64,000 nucleotides of DNA from contig PDUO01000039.1 of assembly GCA_003008705.1 (NCBI GenBank), forward strand, positions 231,976-295,975. The letters are read 5' to 3'. Each line of letters starts with the position of its first letter. Within the stretch, counting starts at the first letter, position 1. Shown one piece after another: positions 46,921-58,444 of the stretch. A model generated the notes under the pieces. It was given only the letters and a program-made list of their open reading frames with translations. It searched no databases and was not told where the DNA came from. Origin of the DNA: Pezicula radicicola. Lineage: Eukaryota; Ascomycota; Leotiomycetes; Helotiales; Dermateaceae. The position numbers were made by a program, and so were the translations under genes.

Positions 46921-47720
46921 GTGGCCCGTATAGTACCTCTACTCTCTTCCCTAACACCAATACCGCTTCTCAGAGCGGGACAGCAATCTCCGAGCCTCCC
47001 ATCGATTGCAGAACTTTTTAACATGCCAACAACGCCAACGACACCATCGCCACGAACTAGTAACCGAAAGTACCTCTTCGGCTTCAAAAGCAGCGAGTCA
47101 CCTAATGAACGGGGACGAAAGAAGGGGAAAGTTTGCGCCGATAATGCAGATGATTCTAGCAATGCAGATGATTGAATAGGATCTCGGTGGAAGCAACAAC
47201 ATACGGCGCTGTTTGAGCTTGGTTACAAGAGATACAGAAGAATTGGATGCTTCCGGTCAACCGACAAAGAGCTTAGATGTGAAGGTCGGCGGTAGTAAGG
47301 GTGCTGGTGGTTGTGATTGCCCTTTCGATCTAAATTATAATCTTCTCTTTGGCCCACCGTTACTTCCTGCAACACCAGATCGTAGGAATTGTCAGGCCAA
47401 AACTTTATCACTACCACAGCTACTAGCACCACTGCTACTTCGTCAGCGGGAAGTTCCTCGATTTCTTCTCAAAGGACAAACCAAAGTGAGCTTGTGCATA
47501 TTGGGAGATAAAAGTAGTGGACACCGTGGAAGAGGAGAATAGATGCAGCAGCTATAGCCGTGGTTGCAAGACGTGGACTCGAATTTGAATTTGCAAGATT
47601 AGATTCAGAATTTCGTGGATTCCGGGAACTACCTTCACATCTATCCGTATCATTCGTTCGTAAATCCGGAAGCCTTCCACTGACCTGTAGGAACGGCCCA
47701 TACAGCTCCATAACTCACTA
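46921..47720 (+). pseudogene. decayed hypothetical gene
   Basis: A frame gives QSPSLPSIAELFNMPTTPTT, then NRKYLFGFKSSESPNERGRK, and stops at 47175. Downstream frames read RRIDAAAIAVVARRGLEFEF and LPSHLSVSFVRKSGSLPLTC. The Ser/Pro/Lys-rich composition looks protein-like. No family is recognised, and it may be the 5' part of the next feature. Confidence 0.3.
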
Positions 47721-47859
47721 ATCGCTTTCTTGCCTAATACCCTCTATCATCTACGATGTATTCGTTTATCTATCTTATTATATGCATTCCTACACCTACG
47801 CCGCATCTATTATTCTCTCTCTCTAATCTGAGTACAGACCCCGATAAGCTTGACAAAGA

Positions 47860-49910
47860 ACTCGAAAGCATCAAGGTAGAGAACCTTCGCATATAACAGA
47901 CTCTTTAACGCTATAAGAATTAATTGCCTATAGCGAAGGAGCGACGTCGTCATCATTATCGATCCAAAAGGTTATCTCAGTCGTCGCCTAGGAAAAAAAA
48001 TAGACAGTGCAGCTCTTATCGGAGATGGCGAGGATGAAGAAGAGGGATAATACAGGAAACTTCTGCTGGTTTTAGTCCTGTCGCTTCTGTTCCTGCTGCT
48101 TCGGCAAAAAGGAAAAACAATGCTTGAAGAGATCCAGAGCCTTCACCATGGACGTCCTCCTTCCTCAATGGCTGTTGTCATAGGAGCAGACCAGGGCCAG
48201 CATAACGCTACTAGTCATGCTTTATCAGTGGAAAGGGACACGGAACACCAGACAGTTATGCCTAGAGAGGTTCAACGAGTTTCGCCCAGATCCATGGCAC
48301 TACTCCTTCACCTAACCTTCCCCGACGTTCAACTGCTCCAACATCACCGTCTCCCTCCCGCACTGAACTACCACCACAAACCTGCTAGTCTTCTGAGACT
48401 TTGTCTCTACGCGATCGCAATACCGCAACCTCTACTGCTGCCGTTAGAACCACCACTTCTACTGCATCTAGCCAAGACACCACAGCTGAAGCAGAAGTGC
48501 GACCAAGCATCGCAGTATAAATCATAAGAACAGTACAACAACTCATAAGAGAAGCTGTCACAAGAGGCTTTATCGACTTCAGCCACACGATCTACAACGT
48601 CCTTACCGGACCTCGCAGTCGTAAATTATTCCGATGGCTAGTATATCTCCTTTTAATTATAAGTCTATTAGCTGGCATCGCATAGGCTACTTTTGCAATT
48701 CTAACCCGTGTCTTCGTCCTTCTCTGGACTTCAATCGGATCCAGCATTTCCTTGCCTTGTACAGTACACTACCGGCTATTGCCGACACACAATTCTACCA
48801 AATAATAACCACAACCTCTACTACCGGCGGATACCACCACATACCACCCATTTACGAAAACATGACTAACAGTAGATTAGGCCAAAAGCAAACGCCTCCG
48901 CGTCGCAAACTCGTACATCCGATTCCTACTACGCATCCTCCATCAAATTTGCTAAGGAAGTCCTAGGGGGATTTCAGGAAGCTCGAGCATATCCTTTATG
49001 AAATTGATATACTGCGGCAGGTAGATGATGAAACGCTCTTGCACTCGTAACGTGCATTGGTGGGCGGTTCCCTTAAAGATTTGTTACCGTTTGTCAGCTT
49101 TAATAAGGCTAAGATACAGTGTTTGAAAGATGACCATTTAAGTTTGAGTGCAGTTGCTGAATACCAAAAGTAGCGATTCTACACATTCTAGCGATGAAAA
49201 GTCTAATGAATCCGTATGCTGAGGCCTTGACGGCTATCCGGAAGCATATTTTTAGAACCGGGCAAGGTGTGAGTGGCGTGTTTCATGGAAGGCAGCCGAA
49301 TCAGCTTGAGCTCAATAAGCACCGTTTGACGAACTCTTTGAACAGCAAATGGTGGGGGTTCACAGTTTCGGCTTATAACGGGCGCAACTAGACAAAACAT
49401 TGTACAGGAGAAGTTTCCGCTTAGTTATCCCCGCTTGAGCAGGCCCAGAATCCCGATGCCCTGCCCAGAAAGCTCAATGTGAGGAAGTGGTTTGAAAAGA
49501 TGGCCAAGGGTGGCCTGAATCTAGGAGGACCTTTCTAGACACTCGATACGATGGCGACTTCAACCTCAGAGCAGCGGGCTATAGGACACGTTGTTAATAG
49601 AAGGCAGGGAGATGAAGCCAATTACTATATCTACCCTACCGTCTATGACGCAACCCTGTAGATCCTGGGCGCTGCTGCTGTTAATGGCTACGCACGCAAA
49701 ACCAAGATTTAGCTTCCAACTAGCATCGACAAAACCACTGTCTACAGGTGCACTTCAGATATGATCACAAATGTCTCTACTAAGCTATCGAGCAATTATT
49801 CGGTCGTTGCACATCTCAGGGGAGAAAAGTCGTTAAAGCAGTCGGCATCCGTATGTTACTTGCAGATAGTGCCAGTTTAAGCGAGCAGACGGGCATATAG
49901 CATCAAGGTG
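47860..49910 (+). pseudogene. decayed hypothetical membrane protein
   Basis: Segments that look coding include DPDKLDKELESIKVENL (coiled coil), a Ser/Thr-rich middle and VQQLIREAVTRGFIDFSHTI. A likely membrane span follows (LFRWLVYLLLIISLLAGIA near 48620). Later segments are LLPFVSFNKAKIQCLKDDHL, GQGVSGVFHGRQPNQLELNK and ANYYIYPTVYDATL. Stops look like mutated Gln codons. No family is recognised. Coiled coil, one span and a long tail could suit an envelope or organelle protein, but that is a guess. Confidence 0.4.
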
Positions 49911-50109
49911 TAAATAGAAACCTAACATTGACTTCTTAGATGTAAACGAGCTCTTCTACGCACCAGTAAGCCAAGCCACACCAACAATTCGCGCGTACTA
50001 GAGGAGCTAGAAGACATCTGCTTGCTCTTGTCCTAATCGCGCTTTTCGGAATCTTCGAGCAATATAACCCTACCCTATCTTTAGAGATATGTTGCTTGGA
50101 TGGAGTCTT

Positions 50110-53100
50110 AGTCTAAATTAACTACTATTAGATCGCCTTCTACTTGGACAGGTCTCGACTACCAGGCTATTTTCGCTCGAATCGACAGTTTACTAAGCCA
50201 GCTGGCAGGTACACCTACAACTTAGTCGCAAGTGCTATTCACCAAGTCTGCACGAATATGGGTTCTCTGCTGTCCGGCAAAGACCTAGAGCACATCCTGC
50301 TAGAGGGAACTTTACCTTGCGTCTACAAATATCTCGGACAACTAGAACGAAAAGAGTTTATTCGGCAATTGATTCATTCCAAGCCTAACCTTCAAATTCT
50401 CGAGATTGGAACTGGAAAAGGCGTGCCAGTGCACCGCGAGATCCTCAACCCTCTCACGCGCCCTGATAGGGAGATTCTCTGCGCCAAGTATACGTTGACT
50501 ACACTAGACTACCTTGCAACGAAAATTCAAGAAAAGCTGTTTCTAAACATGGACTTTGTAAGTCTGGACATTAGCTAGGACCCTTTCGAACCAGGATTCG
50601 AGGAAATGGGGTACGACCTCGTCCTCGCCGTTAACGCTCTTCACGAGACCAAGAATGCTCAGGGAAGGTTAGCCAACTGAGGAAGCTCCTCCGCCCTGAT
50701 GGTAGATTACTCTTGTAGAAGCTATGCCCGTTATCTAGATAGGTAGATTATATGATAGGTGCGCTCCTAACTTGGTGGTCGGGTACTAACGGTGGGCCAA
50801 TCAAGCTGCCGTATCTAAGTAAGGAAGAATTGGAATGAAAGCTTACTACTGCCGGTTTTGGCAAACCCGAAGCCGTGGTTCTAAATACCGAAGCCCTTTA
50901 CCAAGTCACGACCACTATTGTCGCAAGGCCGATCCGCGAGACACTAATCAAGAAGGTTATCGTTATTTTCGAGGAGGAAGGACCTAGTATTATATACATC
51001 TTAAGCCAGCTCGAAAAAGATTGTTATGAGGTTAGTAAGTGCGAATTGGGCGATATCCCGCTAGCTAGACAGGACGTAATTTCACTCTTGGACATCGAGG
51101 AGCCCTTTTTCTAAAATATCGACGAAGTACGCTTCCTGTCCTTCAAAGCTTTCCTTCTCAGCCTCCAAGAACGTGATGTCAGTATACTCTGGGTAACCCA
51201 TCTCATCGACATCGGATGTCGTATCCCCGATACGCACAAGTTCTCAGCCTCGCTAGAACTATACGTATAGAGCAGCTAGCCGATTTAGCTATCTGCCAGG
51301 TCGACGCTCTCGACAATCCTAAATCTATCGACCGTCTCCTCTAGATGCTCGCGAAGTTCCAGACGCGCCAAGGTGACGAGGGACTCAATCCAGATTTCGA
51401 ATAGGCCATTTTCAACGACCGCGTCCAAGTCGCACGCTTTCATCCTTTTGTCTTGACCGATGAACTCCTGGTTTCAGAGGAGTCAAACGAGATGGCTATA
51501 CTAAATGTCCGTACACCGGGACGGGTCAACAGTCTATACTATACACGGCATGAACGAAAGGAAGTCGAAAACGACGAAGTGGAGGTCTAGGTCTACTTAG
51601 CTAGCTTGAACTTCAGGGTTAGTTAAGCTAGGATCCTTTTCTAGGCCAAGTGGCGTTTTACTAATACACTAATTCTGGGACATTTTGGTCGCACTGGGCA
51701 TCGTTGAACTTCTAGTCCGTTTGTTCGGAATCGAAGTCGCTGGTATCGTTACCCGTGTGGGAGCGGACGTCAGCCCAGACGACCTTCAAGTAGGCGATTA
51801 GGTGGTTTGCTTCTGCTGGAAAGACGCCTTTTCGACATACATAGCTACCTTGGCGGCTGTTTGCCCGCGGATTCCCGATAGCCTTACCTTCGATCAGGCT
51901 GGAACGATGCTGATCCCGTAGTTCACCGCGATTCACTTCATGGTGAACGTCGGGCGTGTTACGAAAGGTCAGGTGAGTGACATGGAAACTCATATATTAT
52001 AATGTGACTTGGTATAAATATTGACTAATCAATCTCTCTCGATACAGTTAGTCTTGATTCACAGCACGTGTGGTAGCGTGGGCCTGGCAGCTATCTAGGT
52101 CACCCAGATGCTGGAGGCAAAGTTGTATGTTACGGTTGGCAGCGAAGAGAAGGTCAAATACTTAATAGACAACTATCACATCCCGAGAAACCAGATCTTC
52201 AACTCTCGTGACAAGTCATTCGTGGATGGCGTTATGCGTGAAACGGAAGGCCGCGGCATGGACTTCATCCTCAACTCACTCTCAGGCGAGCTCTTGCACC
52301 CCACATGGAGTTACGTTGTTGAATTCGGAACATTGCTTGAAATTAGAAAGAAGCAAAATTTAATCGGCGGTAGCAAACGCGACATGAAGCCATTCTTAGC
52401 GAACCGCAATTACTGCTGTGTTAACATTACTAGGCTTTAGAAGAGAATTCACATCACCAGAGCCTTAATCCTTTCCATCTTAGATTTCTACAACAAGGGA
52501 TTCATCTCGCCGCTGCCTATAATAATTTTCCCCGCAGCTTAGACCCCAGATACATTCCGATTCATAGAGAAGGGATAACACATCGGTCGTCTCAGCGTTT
52601 CCATCAAGAAGACCGGAGATGCCGGATTGGGATTAGAAACCACCAAGAGAGCTCTAAAGATTTCCTTCAAGGAGTTCGCCTCGTACCTTATGGTTGGTGG
52701 TCTCGGCGGAATTGGTCGTGCCGTGTCTACCTGGATGGTTGACTATGGCGTCCGCGAAATTATATACATGTCCCGTAGCGCTTGTCAAAGGACTACTTAT
52801 TACTTCCCAGCATAATACCCGTTACACCATTATTCATCCCCGAAGTCAGAAAACGCAAAGAAGAAGTTAATCTTCGCCTCTATGCTCTTAGGTCAAAGCT
52901 GGGCGTATAGTGGGTAGGATGTCAGAACGCGATGTAATACCTGTGCTAGCTGTGGTCCTGACGTATTAAGAGTCAAGGTTGTCGAGAGCTAGTAGTCTCA
53001 ATTGCAGATAGCGTAAACGAAGTCATTTTCAAGAATCTACTCTTAGAAGGTAATACTGTGGTTAATGAAATTACCTGCACGCTTGGTTTTGGTACCGTTG

Positions 53101-53170
53101 AAGGCGGCGAAGTCGTCATGAGGAATTAGAGAGCCTCTTTGGACGGAGTCGAGGCAGGCGCGACTCTAGT
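50110..53170 (+). pseudogene. highly reducing polyketide synthase fragment (MT-ER-KR), degraded
   Basis: The C-methyltransferase domain shows SAIHQVCTNMGSLLSGKDLE, LEIGTGKGVPVHREIL (SAM motif) and GYDLVLAVNALHET. A linker follows (QVDALDNPKSIDRLL, HPFVLTDELLVSEESNEMAI). ER begins near 51600 (LFGIEVAGIVTRVGADVSPD, ATLAAVCPRIPDSLTFDQAG). An intron at 51973-52048 leads into LVLIHSTCGSVGLAAI, then GRGMDFILNSLSGELLHPTW. KR follows (SYLMVGGLGGIGRAVSTWMV, then SQGCRELVVSIAD). KS, AT and DH are missing upstream, and no intact ACP is seen. More than ten stops and frameshifts make it dead. The domain order is that of fungal HR-PKS. Confidence 0.78.
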
Positions 53171-53868
53171 TCGGTGGTAATATAGCTCGCTTCCACTTTC
53201 CTTCTAATACTTAAATACTTCATCTAGTAGTATATCTACTATCACTTCCACAACTTTAAGCCCATTATGTTAGTAGCGGAAATAAACAAAGTTAACAGGA
53301 GAATCAAGATAACCAAGTCTCTTATCATTTAAATTCTACCTATCCTATAATAAATCTTAAAACCCCTAAACCTTTTATCAGAAAAAGACATCCTAGTTTT
53401 AGTAACGCCACAAAGAAGAAACAGATCATTATTTAGAGGCAGCTGAGATCTACTCCTTCCTTACGAACGCGCTATAATAACCTAAAAATAATACAAATGA
53501 AAACTTTACAAGGTGATTAAAATTACTATCTCTAAAATATCTTCTTTGAGAATAAATAGATATCGATAATTCTAATGATGAGGAAGAATACAAATTCGAT
53601 AGGACTACCGTAGTACGATGTTAACTATGTAGTGTAGGTATTGAAGGATATACTAGACGCTTAAAAATAGCTTTATTTTTAGTACACAATATACATTAAG
53701 TTGCGTGTTGTTTAAATAATAAGATAGTTTATGTGTGTGTAGGCTAATTTGGCTATATAAAAGGTTGGTTCTGTATGGTATTTACAAAGATTCTCTATAT
53801 CTATATCTATTAGTGTAGAAGTAAATTTCGACCACGAGGGGACTTTCGTTTCCTTCCCCCGACTCTGA
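53171..53868. other. AT-rich intergenic DNA downstream of the PKS remnant
   Basis: No gene is supported. It may include the transcript end of the MFS pump on the minus strand. Confidence 0.5.
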
Positions 53869-55663
53869 TTATTCCTCGAAGCGCTGATTCCCAAGATCCC
53901 GCCCCTTTAAATCAATCTCATCTAGGAACACCGAAGTTACCAAGCCTAGTCCACTCAGGCCGGTCATCGTATAAAAGATGGTTTGGAAGCACTTTAGATA
54001 GACTCGCAAAACCTGATCCAGTGTTGTAACAGAGACTTCTAGGGATCTCAACTTGTCAATGAAGTTCACAGCATTAGAGGCGTCTTTCAAAGGCGCTAAA
54101 GCTTCCGTTAGTTGGACTGTAGTATCAGAGATGGACGTCGAGAAAACATTGTTGAAAATTGATGAAGAGATAGTGAGGCCGACAAGACCTCCAAACATGC
54201 GAATGGCGAGAAACTGTCCGATAGCTAAGCCTGTGTCGTCGACATTCTTGACGCTCGCTTGCATGGGAAGAAGATTGAGACGTAGTAACGCAACGCCTTG
54301 CCCCCAGAGAATTGGAAGCCCGTAACGCATAGATGACGAGGACCCCACGTCGAAGAGGGCCAGCAAGCCGGTTCCCAGCGTAAGGATGACCCATGAAAGT
54401 CGTAGAAGCCATACATATCCTCCGAAAAGCGGGACCATCATCATTGAGACGGCTGCGACTACCACGCTGATAATAACGGTGGGCAGCAGGGAGATGGCCG
54501 ATGAGATTGCGTTCTGGAGCTCCACAGCTTGGTAGAGCAGGGGCAAGTATTGTAATAGGGAGACCAGAATCACGCCGTGGATGAAGCCTCCTACCAGCGT
54601 CACATTTCCGGTCTTTGTGTGGAAGAGTCGATGGGGAATGATGGGTGCCGCGGGCTTCGCCTCGTAGAAGACAAAGACGACGAGCACCGCAACCCCTAAG
54701 AGCATTGGAAGGAGAGTCTGCCAGGAGGCCCATGGAAATAAGGAGCCCGCCCAACTGAGTGGTACAACAAAAATCGTAATTCCGATAACGACGAGAGCCA
54801 TACCGATCCAGTCGAGGCGGTTCAAGTTCTTGGCGAGCGTTGCATCGAGCGGGACGGGTCGAAGTTTGAGGAAGAAGAACACCAAAGGTGTCCCGATTCC
54901 TAGCAACGGCAGGTTAATCCATCCAATCCATCTCCAGGTCGCATACGTAGCGAAAAGCGCACCGACGGTGGGCCCCATGATATTGCCGACGGCCGTAGGA
55001 ATGGCCATCAAGCCGAGATATTTCGAGCGTTCCTCCAGCGTTGTCATATCCGCAAGAATCACCTCGGCCAGAAGGTCAATTCCTCCACCGCCGAGGCCTT
55101 GGAGGACGCGCCCGACAATGATGGTGTTCATATTTTGGGCAAGAGCAAAAACGATGGAACCGATAAAGAACAATGCCATGCATACGTAGAGAGGGGGTTT
55201 TCGACCGAACGCGTTGGAGATACTGGCCCAAACTGGCTGCATGACCAGACCACATAGGGTGTAGGCCAGATTCGCCCAGAAAGACTCTAAACTCGAGCCC
55301 TTCAGATCACCAGCTATCGTCTAGCGATGGGCATTAGTATTCGGCATGAGGGGCATACATATCAGGAAGGGTTTTATGGCTCACTGGAAGGGCAATGCCT
55401 AGGCAGGTTGCATCCAGCTGAAAAACAAAAAGGCTCGCCGCAAGCCCTATGAAGGCGAGTTTAAAGGACAGTGACTTTTTTGGCGTTGGTTCAGGATTGT
55501 CCACTCCATTTCGCTCTTCAGGAGAGGGTTGCTTGCTAGTCTCCGTCACTATTTCCACGTCGTCGGCTTTTTCTGAGTTTTGTTCCAGGTCCGATTCTTC
55601 TGGAATGGCGACCGCAGAAACCTCAGCGCCTGGACTGGTGATGTTGGCCTCGGAAGGGCCCAT
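53869..55663 (-). CDS. MFS drug/toxin efflux pump, DHA2 (14-span) type, 576 aa
   Basis: Exon 1 (55663-55385) and exon 2 (55320-53869) join in phase 0 across a 64-nt intron (GTGAGC donor, TACTAAT branch, CTAG acceptor). The N-terminus is a Glu/Ser-rich cytosolic tail of about 65 residues, followed by about 14 hydrophobic spans. Signatures include LFVFQLDATCLGIALPTIAG, SISNAFGRKPPLYVCMALFF, VGRVLQGLGGGGIDLLAEVI and GNIMGPTVGALFATYATWRW, typical of fungal AflT/TOXA-like exporters in secondary-metabolite clusters. It is the only undamaged gene between the HR-PKS and regulator pseudogenes. It is GC-richer than they are, which suggests selection for export or self-protection. Confidence 0.9.
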
Positions 55664-56705
55664 TCTGGGTGCAGGAGCTCGAGTCTCCGACTATGTTGAC
55701 TAGTGATTCAATCTAACGAAGCGATACACTCACGCCAGAGTAGTGAGAGTTGATTTGTGGGTGGTGGAGGTGGTGGAGGTAGTGGAGGTAGTAGTTCGAA
55801 GTTTGGCGGCTCTTGGCGCCCTACCAACCGCCGGCGTGTGGAAGCCGGGGGGTAGAAAAAGAGAAAAATGTCTGAATAGATTTTCGGCGCACTAGAAAGA
55901 TGCCCTTTGTTTTAATCCTAGCAGGGTCAGGTCATTTATTTCTTCCGGATCTCCGTTGATTGTTGCCTGTTACCTAGCCAGGAACCCCCACATGTGGTGC
56001 AACTCTGCTGACCAACACACTAGAATCAAATGCACCAACCTGCCAAAAGACTCCACATGTGCCAAGGACGTGGCATGGCGCTGTACGGCACAGTATTAGC
56101 CTAGATTAGACCGTAGAGCCCAGTAATCGTCGGCCAACTCGCCTACTGTCCGACTTTTTTACGTTGGTTCGAAAATACACCTAAAATTTATAGGCGTAAT
56201 ATATATATTTTTTAGGATAAAAACATCAATATTATAACGTTTGTTATATATTTCCTTCTAAAATTAATTAATTAATTAATTATTAATATCCGTATATGTT
56301 GAAGGGAAAGATGTTCTCCCTGGGAATGGTTACGTGATCTCGCTTCTAGGGGAATCCACTCTTCCGATTGGCCGGAGAATAGTGTATCCGCACCGGCCGC
56401 CTATGCGAACGTCGACCTCTTTGTATAATGTCGAATAATAACTCTCACTTATCGATTAGTTCTTTAGTTACAATTACTCTCTTTTGCAACTACCTATTGC
56501 TTGCCACTGCTATTGATGCAGCAACGTTCCCTAGCGGAGTATGTACCTTAGTCCTCGGCAAACTCAGGGCCGACAGATTTTCATCTCAAGAACGGAGTTT
56601 GACGCGACCTGACACAATTTTCCAAAAAAAAAAAAAAACAATTTACGTACTAGCCTAGCGACAATAGGTACACTGTATGCCTGTTCTATAGCAAGACTCG
56701 AAAAG
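55664..56705. promoter_or_regulatory. divergent promoter region between efflux pump and Zn2Cys6 regulator
   Basis: The 1-kb region separates two divergently oriented genes, a common layout in fungal clusters. It contains a Pro-codon-like GGTGGTGGAGG repeat near 55760 and GC-rich CCGCACCGGCCGCC near 56389. No binding site can be assigned with confidence. Confidence 0.4.
56262..56283. repeat. TTAA microsatellite
   Basis: About five copies of the ATTA/TTAA tetranucleotide occur in the divergent intergenic region. Confidence 0.9.
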
Positions 56706-58330
56706 ATGGTGAAGGAGCCTGATAGAGGCGACTACATGGGTAAGTACGCCTCCGATACTACAAGAAGGCGCTGTAACTAATAGATCTACCAGTGTGTGAC
56801 CAGTGTTGGGCCAGGAAAATACGCTGTAGCAGAGAGAAACCCTCGTACAGAAATTGTGAGCGTCTCGACTTGTAGTGCGAGTGGTCTGGTCAAGGCAAAA
56901 AAGTGTAATCAGACAACTCTTCTGTATGTACTTCATCACTGATACCCACAGAATAGTGATCCCAGCTGATGATGATGCAAAGGAGTCATACAATCTTAGG
57001 AATAGGCAATCGCCTACAACACCTAGAGGTGAGCCAAACACAAATTACAGACTTCCGTAGACACTTGTTTGGAGACTTTTAAAAGACTTCATTAGCGGAC
57101 ACCTAAAGGTCTTTAAAACGACTCTTCGAGGCATCGTCGATGGATTCACCTCCTCCCACAACACGCTTGGGCAGTCCATTAGGACCTACGCCGCATTTGT
57201 GTCCTCAGCATACCCCAAACTCATTAACAAAGCCCGTATTTACACGACCCCCTTGGCGATTTCTTTTGGACCAAGATGATAAGAGATGCTTCGGCCTAAC
57301 ATCTCTCGAGTCACTCATGCTTAACATCAAAGATAAGCTTTCCGAGAACCCTGACATACAAAGCAAGGTCCTAGAGGAATGCATTCTGCAGGCGCAACAA
57401 AAGATCTACCTTCTCCTTCTCCAGGGCGAAGATAAATTCACTGGGGAAACATCGCTGTCTACAGCACCTCGATTTGCCATTTTGGACGCCATGATTGAGC
57501 TGTACTTTGGAAGTATGAATCATCATTTCCCCATCTGGACCAAGAAAAGGTTCACACAAATTGCCACCACACTGCGGCAGTCATCATCTGAACGAGATCT
57601 TGCCTCGATCGTCTACTACAACAACCTCATTCTCATGGCCATGTCAGCCGAATCACTCTACGCTCACCAGCGGGACTCGATTCAGTCAAAGGACGCTCGC
57701 AAAACTTCGTTAATTGACTCCGACATCATCGCAGGGTTTCTGGCCAACGCGAAACGGGCGGTTAAGAATATTGATCAGCTTGTCTCACGTCGCCTCCTCA
57801 ATGTCTAGGCACTACTATCTCTAGTATATCTCCGACGAGTACCCGTTTATACCAATTGCATGCAGTTCATACAACACCCTGCTAACAGCGTGAAGCACAT
57901 AGTAGCGCATGAGCACCTCTCCATAGGGCAGTCTAAGATACTCTTTATTCTCGCTGCCCGCGGTGCTAAATCCGTCGGGATATCCATCAATGGCACTCCT
58001 TCGAAGGCCAACTCAGCGATAAAGACGTTAAAGAAAGACAAAAACATTTCACAATGCCTATATATCCTTGACAAGGCCATTTACTAGACAGCTAGGACTT
58101 CTCCAAGTATACCCCTCTCCGAAGTCCATTTTAACTCATGCTCGATTTCTTCCAAAAACAAGATCACATCTTGCCATACTGCAAAGGCCGCGATGGCTAG
58201 GATCGAAGAGGCTATCTACTTGGAGATATACGCCATCTACGTGAAGCCGAGAAATAAAGGCCACGTCCGGGCATTCGCAGCCTCGATCTTGTCAAGACTT
58301 CAGAGTTGTCTGACTGATTCGGGAGTTCAA
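56706..58330 (+). pseudogene. Zn2Cys6 transcription factor, degraded
   Basis: The ATG at 56706 leads to a 53-nt intron (56740-56792, CTAAC branch) and then VCDQCWARKIRCSREKPSYR-NCERLDL-stop-CEW. This is the zinc cluster with its fourth Cys replaced by Tyr and a stop where Gln is expected. Farther on, PRFAILDAMIELYFGSMNHH-FPIW begins the fungal transcription-factor middle homology region. The frame continues past TAG codons to NSVKHIVAHEHLSIGQSKIL, EEAIYLEIYAIYVKPRNKG and SILSRLQSCLTDSGV near 58330. Its position beside the efflux pump suggests it was the pathway regulator. It is not functional. Confidence 0.75.
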
Positions 58331-58444
58331 CCCTGACAAAATACAGAAAGAGTCTGAAAGTTCTACTTTGGATCTACAGTTACTAATAAAATCTCTATGT
58401 GTTTAGTTACTGCTTATCTAGCCTCACAAGGAATCATCCCGATC

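Noticed and set aside
53869..54754. Arg-rich 209-codon and plus-strand 90-codon frames inside the MFS pump
   Set aside because: Both overlap the 14-span transporter in other frames and lack any motif.
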